This document shows, piece by piece, positions 61,046-64,000 of a DNA stretch of 64,000 nucleotides. The DNA is from Ancylobacter sp. WKF20. Its GTDB lineage: Bacteria > Pseudomonadota > Alphaproteobacteria > Rhizobiales > Xanthobacteraceae. Both the position numbers and the translations under genes were made by a program. The first letter of the stretch is position 1. The number at the start of each line of letters is the position of its first letter. Below the pieces are notes generated by a model that saw nothing but the letters and a program-made list of their open reading frames with translations, searched no databases and had not been told where the DNA came from. The stretch spans positions 4,508,001-4,572,000 of the forward strand of contig NZ_CP121679.1 of assembly GCF_029760895.1 (NCBI RefSeq), written 5' to 3'.

Positions 61046-61682
61046 TGAGCTTCCTCTCGAGGATTTGCGAGGATTTGGACAGCGGCCAGCACAGGCAGAA
61101 ATAGATCAACGCCACGAAGCCATAGACGGTGAAGGGCTCGAAGGTGGCGTTCGTTACCATCGTACCGGCCTTGGACAGCTCCACGAAGCCGATGATCGAG
61201 GTCAGCGCCGTGCCCTTCACCACCTGCACGGAAAAGCCGACGGTGGGCGGCACGGCGATGCGCAGCGCCTGCGGCAGGATCACCCAGCGCATTTGCTGCA
61301 TGTAACCCATGCCGAGGCTGGCGGAGGCTTCCCACTGGCCGCGCGTGATGGACTCGACGCAGCCGCGCCAGATTTCGGTGAGGAAGGCCGCGCTCCATAG
61401 GACGAGCGCGACGCCCGCCGCGAGCCAGGCCGGCACGTCAATGCCGAACAGGCCAAGGCCGAAGAAGGCGAGGAAGAGCTGCATCAGCAGCGGCGTGCCC
61501 TGAAAGAGCTCGACATAGACCTTCACGAAGGCCTGTCCCGCCCGGTTGTTGCCGATGCGCAGCAGCAGGAGCAGCGCGCCGACAATGGCGCCGCCGATGA
61601 AGGAGACGAGGGAAAGCAGCACGGTCCAGCGCGCCGCGAGCAGCAGGTTGCGCAGGATGTCCCAGGTGGTGAAATCGTTCAT
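61023..61682 (-). CDS. Amino-acid-type ABC transporter permease
   Basis: A 219-residue permease with the EAA loop (QWEASASLGMGYMQQMRWVILPQAL) and YVELFQGTPLLMQLFLAFFG. It should pair with the permease encoded just upstream; ten bases separate the two genes. Confidence 0.92.
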   Translation of the reverse strand: MNDFTTWDILRNLLLAARWTVLLSLVSFIGGAIVGALLLLLRIGNNRAGQAFVKVYVELFQGTPLLMQLFLAFFGLGLFGIDVPAWLAAGVALVLWSAAFLTEIWRGCVESITRGQWEASASLGMGYMQQMRWVILPQALRIAVPPTVGFSVQVVKGTALTSIIGFVELSKAGTMVTNATFEPFTVYGFVALIYFCLCWPLSKSSQILERKLNVAHRNH

Positions 61683-61692
61683 CGCCGCCTCC

Positions 61693-62364
61693 TCACCGTA
61701 CCGCGCGCTTGGGGAACAGCACCCAGCCCAGTCCGCGCAGCGCCTGCCGCAGCAGGATGGCGAGGGCGAGGTAGATCAGCGTCGAGACGAAATAAGCCTC
61801 GAAGGCGCGGAAGGTGCGCGACTGGATGAAATTGGCCGCGAAGGTCAGATCCTCCGCCGCGATCTGCGACACCGCCGCCGAGCCGAGCATGACGATGACG
61901 ACCTGCGAGGACAGCGCCGGCCAGATGCGCTGGAGTGACGGTATCAGCACGACATGGCGGAAGGTCTCGATCCGGCTCATGCCGAGGCTCGCCCCGGCCT
62001 CGAACTGGCCCCGCGGCGTCGCCTGGATACCGGCGCGGATGATCTCGCAGCTATAGGCGCCGAGATTGATCACCATGGCGAGGTTGGCCGCCGGCAGCTC
62101 GCCCATGCGCAGGCCGAGCGCGGGCAGGCCGAAGAAGATGAAGAAGAGCTGGATCAGGAAGGGCGTGTTGCGGATCAGCTCGACATAGGCGGCGACGAGC
62201 GGGCGCAGATAGCTTGGCCCCAGCGCGCGGGCCCAGGCGCAGAAGATGCCGAAGGTGACGCCCAGCAGGCCGCCGACCAGCGTGAGTTCAACGGTGATGC
62301 CGATGCCCTTGGTGAGGACCGGCCAATAGGCGCCGATCCAGCCGAAATCGAAGCTGTAAGCCAT
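61693..62364 (-). CDS. Amino-acid-type ABC transporter permease
   Basis: A 223-residue permease, second half of the channel. AYVELIRNTPFLIQLFFIFFGLP and the EAA loop QFEAGASLGMSRIETFRHVVLIPSL are class features. It follows the binding-protein gene after a 58-base gap. Confidence 0.92.
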   Translation of the reverse strand: MAYSFDFGWIGAYWPVLTKGIGITVELTLVGGLLGVTFGIFCAWARALGPSYLRPLVAAYVELIRNTPFLIQLFFIFFGLPALGLRMGELPAANLAMVINLGAYSCEIIRAGIQATPRGQFEAGASLGMSRIETFRHVVLIPSLQRIWPALSSQVVIVMLGSAAVSQIAAEDLTFAANFIQSRTFRAFEAYFVSTLIYLALAILLRQALRGLGWVLFPKRAVR

Positions 62365-62422
62365 GCCGGAGTCTCCCGAGCGGGTGCGCCGGGCCGCCAG
62401 GGCGGCGACCCGGCGGGGCGGA

Positions 62423-63214
62423 TCAGAGATCGGCGGGGAGCTTGGTGCCGAGCCACTTCTGGGCGATCGCCTCGAGCGCGCCGTCCTTCTTGGCGGTGGC
62501 GATGATGGCGTCCACCTTGGCGAGCAGGGCGGGCTCGTTCTTGTTCAGGCCGATGTAGCAGGGCGAGTTCTTGATGAGGAACTTGATCTCCGGGCGCTTG
62601 GGCGGGTTGCGCTCCAGGATCGCGGCGGCGACCACATTGCCGGTGGCGACCAGCTCGACCTGGCCCGACAGGAAGGCGGAGATGGTGCCGTTATTATCTT
62701 CATACCGCTTGATGGTGACATCCGCCGGGGCGATCTTGGTGAGTTCCAGATCCTCCACCGCGCCGCGCGTCACGCCGACCGTCTTGCCCGAAAGGCCGGC
62801 GGCGTCCTTCACCGCGACGTCCGCCGGGCCGAAAACGCCATTGTAGAAAGGCGCATAGGCGGCGGAGAAGTCGATCACCTTCTCGCGGTCAGGGTTCTTG
62901 CCGAGCGAGGAGATGACCAGATCGACCTTGTTGGTCTGCAGATACGGAATGCGGTTGGCGCTGGTGACCGGCACCAGCTCCAGCTTCACGCCGAGCTTGT
63001 CGGCGATCAGCTTGGCGACATCAACATCATACCCCTTGGGCTGCATGTCGGCGCCGACGCTGCCGAAGGGCGGGAAGTCCTGCGGGACGGCGATGCGGAT
63101 GACCTTGTTGGTCTCGATGGTGGCGAGCGCGTCGGCGTGGGCCGGAAGCGGGAGCTGCGCGGCGGCGGCGACCAGCGCGCCGGCGGCGAGGGCGAGAAGG
63201 GTACGACGGTTCAT
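62423..63214 (-). CDS. Periplasmic solute-binding protein, SBP_bac_3 type
   Basis: A 263-residue binding protein with a signal peptide (NRRTLLALAAGALVAAAAQL, cut near AHA at residue 27; a twin arginine is present but the motif is incomplete). IRIAVPQDFPPFGSVGADMQPKG, NRIPYLQTNKVDLVISSLG and GKTVGVTRGAVEDLELTK are typical. The ligand is unknown; the class takes up amino acids, opines or small carboxylates. It is the first structural gene after the GntR regulator, three bases away from its stop. Confidence 0.92.
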   Translation of the reverse strand: MNRRTLLALAAGALVAAAAQLPLPAHADALATIETNKVIRIAVPQDFPPFGSVGADMQPKGYDVDVAKLIADKLGVKLELVPVTSANRIPYLQTNKVDLVISSLGKNPDREKVIDFSAAYAPFYNGVFGPADVAVKDAAGLSGKTVGVTRGAVEDLELTKIAPADVTIKRYEDNNGTISAFLSGQVELVATGNVVAAAILERNPPKRPEIKFLIKNSPCYIGLNKNEPALLAKVDAIIATAKKDGALEAIAQKWLGTKLPADL

Positions 63215-63217
63215 GAC

Positions 63218-63955
63218 TCAGTCCTCTCTGTGTGCGGTATGATGATGCGGATGGGTATGCGGTACGGACGGGGCGTTGCCCGTGAAGGTGGTCGGCGAGA
63301 GCAATTCGCGCAGGCCCGCCAGCGGGTCCGGCTTGGTGGTCAGGTCGAGCCCGGCCTCGACCTTGGTGATGTGCTCGCCCATCAGCCGCGCCGCGCGGGC
63401 GAGATCGCCCGCCGCCATGGCGGCGACGATGTCCTCATGGTCGTGGCTCGATTCCTCGGCCTTCTCGGTCGGCTGGTAGAGCATCGAGATCAGCGTTGTG
63501 CGCGCCGTGAGGTCGCGGATGATCTCGGTCAGCAGGCGGTTGCCCAGCGCATCCGCTAGATGGATGTGGAAGTCGCCGAGCAGGCAGGTGCGGGCATGGA
63601 CGTCGCCCGAGGCGACGGCATCGCGCTCGATGGCGATATGGGCCTGAAGGCTTTCAAGTACCGCCGGCGGGACGGATTGCAGCGTCTGAAGGAGGCCGAC
63701 CTCGATCACCCGGCGGGTCTGGAAGGCTTCGCGCGCTTCCTCGGCGGAGGGCTCGACGACATACCAGCCGCGCCGGGCGCTGACCTGCACCACGCCGCGC
63801 GTTTCCAGCCGCATCATCGCCTCGCGCACGCGGGTGCGCGACACGCTGAACAGATCCGCCAGCTTCTGCTCGCCCAGCCTTGTGCCCGGCGCGATGCGCC
63901 CGGCAAGGATGGCCGACAGGATGGCTTCTTCGATATTGGCCGTGGCCGGGTTCAT
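63218..63955 (-). CDS. GntR-family regulator (FCD type)
   Basis: A 245-residue regulator from the ATG at 63955 (GTG at 63958 also in frame). The winged helix is GTRLGEQKLADLFSVSRTRVREAMMRLETRGVVQVSARRGWYV in three parts; the FCD domain follows (EAFQTRRVIEVGLLQTL; DFHIHLADALGNRLL) with metal-binding Asp and His residues. It ends in a His-rich tail (HTHPHHHTAH). It sits at the head of the importer operon and likely represses it and itself. Confidence 0.93.
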   Translation of the reverse strand: MNPATANIEEAILSAILAGRIAPGTRLGEQKLADLFSVSRTRVREAMMRLETRGVVQVSARRGWYVVEPSAEEAREAFQTRRVIEVGLLQTLQSVPPAVLESLQAHIAIERDAVASGDVHARTCLLGDFHIHLADALGNRLLTEIIRDLTARTTLISMLYQPTEKAEESSHDHEDIVAAMAAGDLARAARLMGEHITKVEAGLDLTTKPDPLAGLRELLSPTTFTGNAPSVPHTHPHHHTAHRED

Positions 63956-63972
63956 CACGCTTGCCTACAAAA

Positions 63973-63984
63973 CTTGTATACAAG
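63973..63984. promoter_or_regulatory. GntR operator candidate
   Basis: CTTGTATACAAG is a perfect 12-base palindrome 18 bases before the regulator start. Partial copies flank it (CTACAA at 63965-63970, CTTGTAAG at 63986-63993). Such TTGTATACAA sites are bound by many FCD-type GntR regulators. Confidence 0.65.
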
Positions 63985-64000
63985 GCTTGTAAGCAATGGG

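Noticed and set aside
1..64000. CRISPR array
   Set aside because: No series of regularly spaced identical repeats was seen; the repeats at 20.3 kb are contiguous hexamers without spacers.

Overview
The window reads as a high-GC chromosome segment of an alphaproteobacterium, most likely order Hyphomicrobiales. The gene order hisD, UPF0262, a low-molecular-weight phosphatase, maf, yacG, tRNA-Phe is typical of that order, and minCDE, a DUF2948 protein and REP-like palindromes agree. A Xanthobacteraceae-like host (Ancylobacter, Starkeya or Xanthobacter relatives) is my guess and not proven here.

Layout. 1-5.3 kb is core genome: the end of murA, a DUF2948 gene, hisD, UPF0262, a phosphatase-like gene, maf, yacG and tRNA-Phe. 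5.3-21.9 kb is an integrated element of about 16.6 kb in the 3' end of tRNA-Phe. It has an integrase, a complete head-and-packaging set (DUF2190 protein, gpW-like joiner, prohead protease fused to capsid, portal, large and small terminase) and a VapE-type replication helicase, but no tail, lysis or phage repressor genes. This is the profile of a capsid-forming phage satellite (cf-PICI-like). Between terminase and portal lies a block of defence-like cargo: two small unknown genes, an Xre regulator with a PDDEXK nuclease, an Abi_C/HEPN-like protein, and an ABC-type ATPase paired with a PIN nuclease. The attachment core lies inside the integrase gene. In the excised circle the integrase frame would swap its C-terminal tail and run directly into vapE.

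22-24.7 kb returns to core genes (minCDE, a YigZ-family gene). 24.7-36 kb is a sugar-acid region: a KdgK-like kinase, a GntR regulator with two winged helices, a tagaturonate/mannonate-type dehydrogenase, a polar-amino-acid-type ABC importer, a zinc alcohol dehydrogenase and altronate dehydratase. These make a plausible route from hexonates or hexuronates to 2-keto-3-deoxygluconate and its 6-phosphate. A DUF2934 gene, gluconokinase and a GntP permease follow.

36-41 kb holds tex, a GAF-GGDEF cyclase, two small unknown genes, a cold-shock gene and rpsU. 41.2-45.9 kb is an arsenic operon: arsR, a thioredoxin-type arsC, an arsC-arsN2 fusion, acr3, arsH and an ArsK-like MFS pump. 46-54 kb holds a chemoreceptor, a biuret-hydrolase-like enzyme, a NarL-type two-component pair and an HlyD/FUSC exporter. 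54-64 kb holds an RND pump with its fusion protein, an alpha/beta-hydrolase-fold protein lacking its nucleophile, a LysR regulator and a second GntR-controlled amino-acid-type ABC importer that reaches the window edge.
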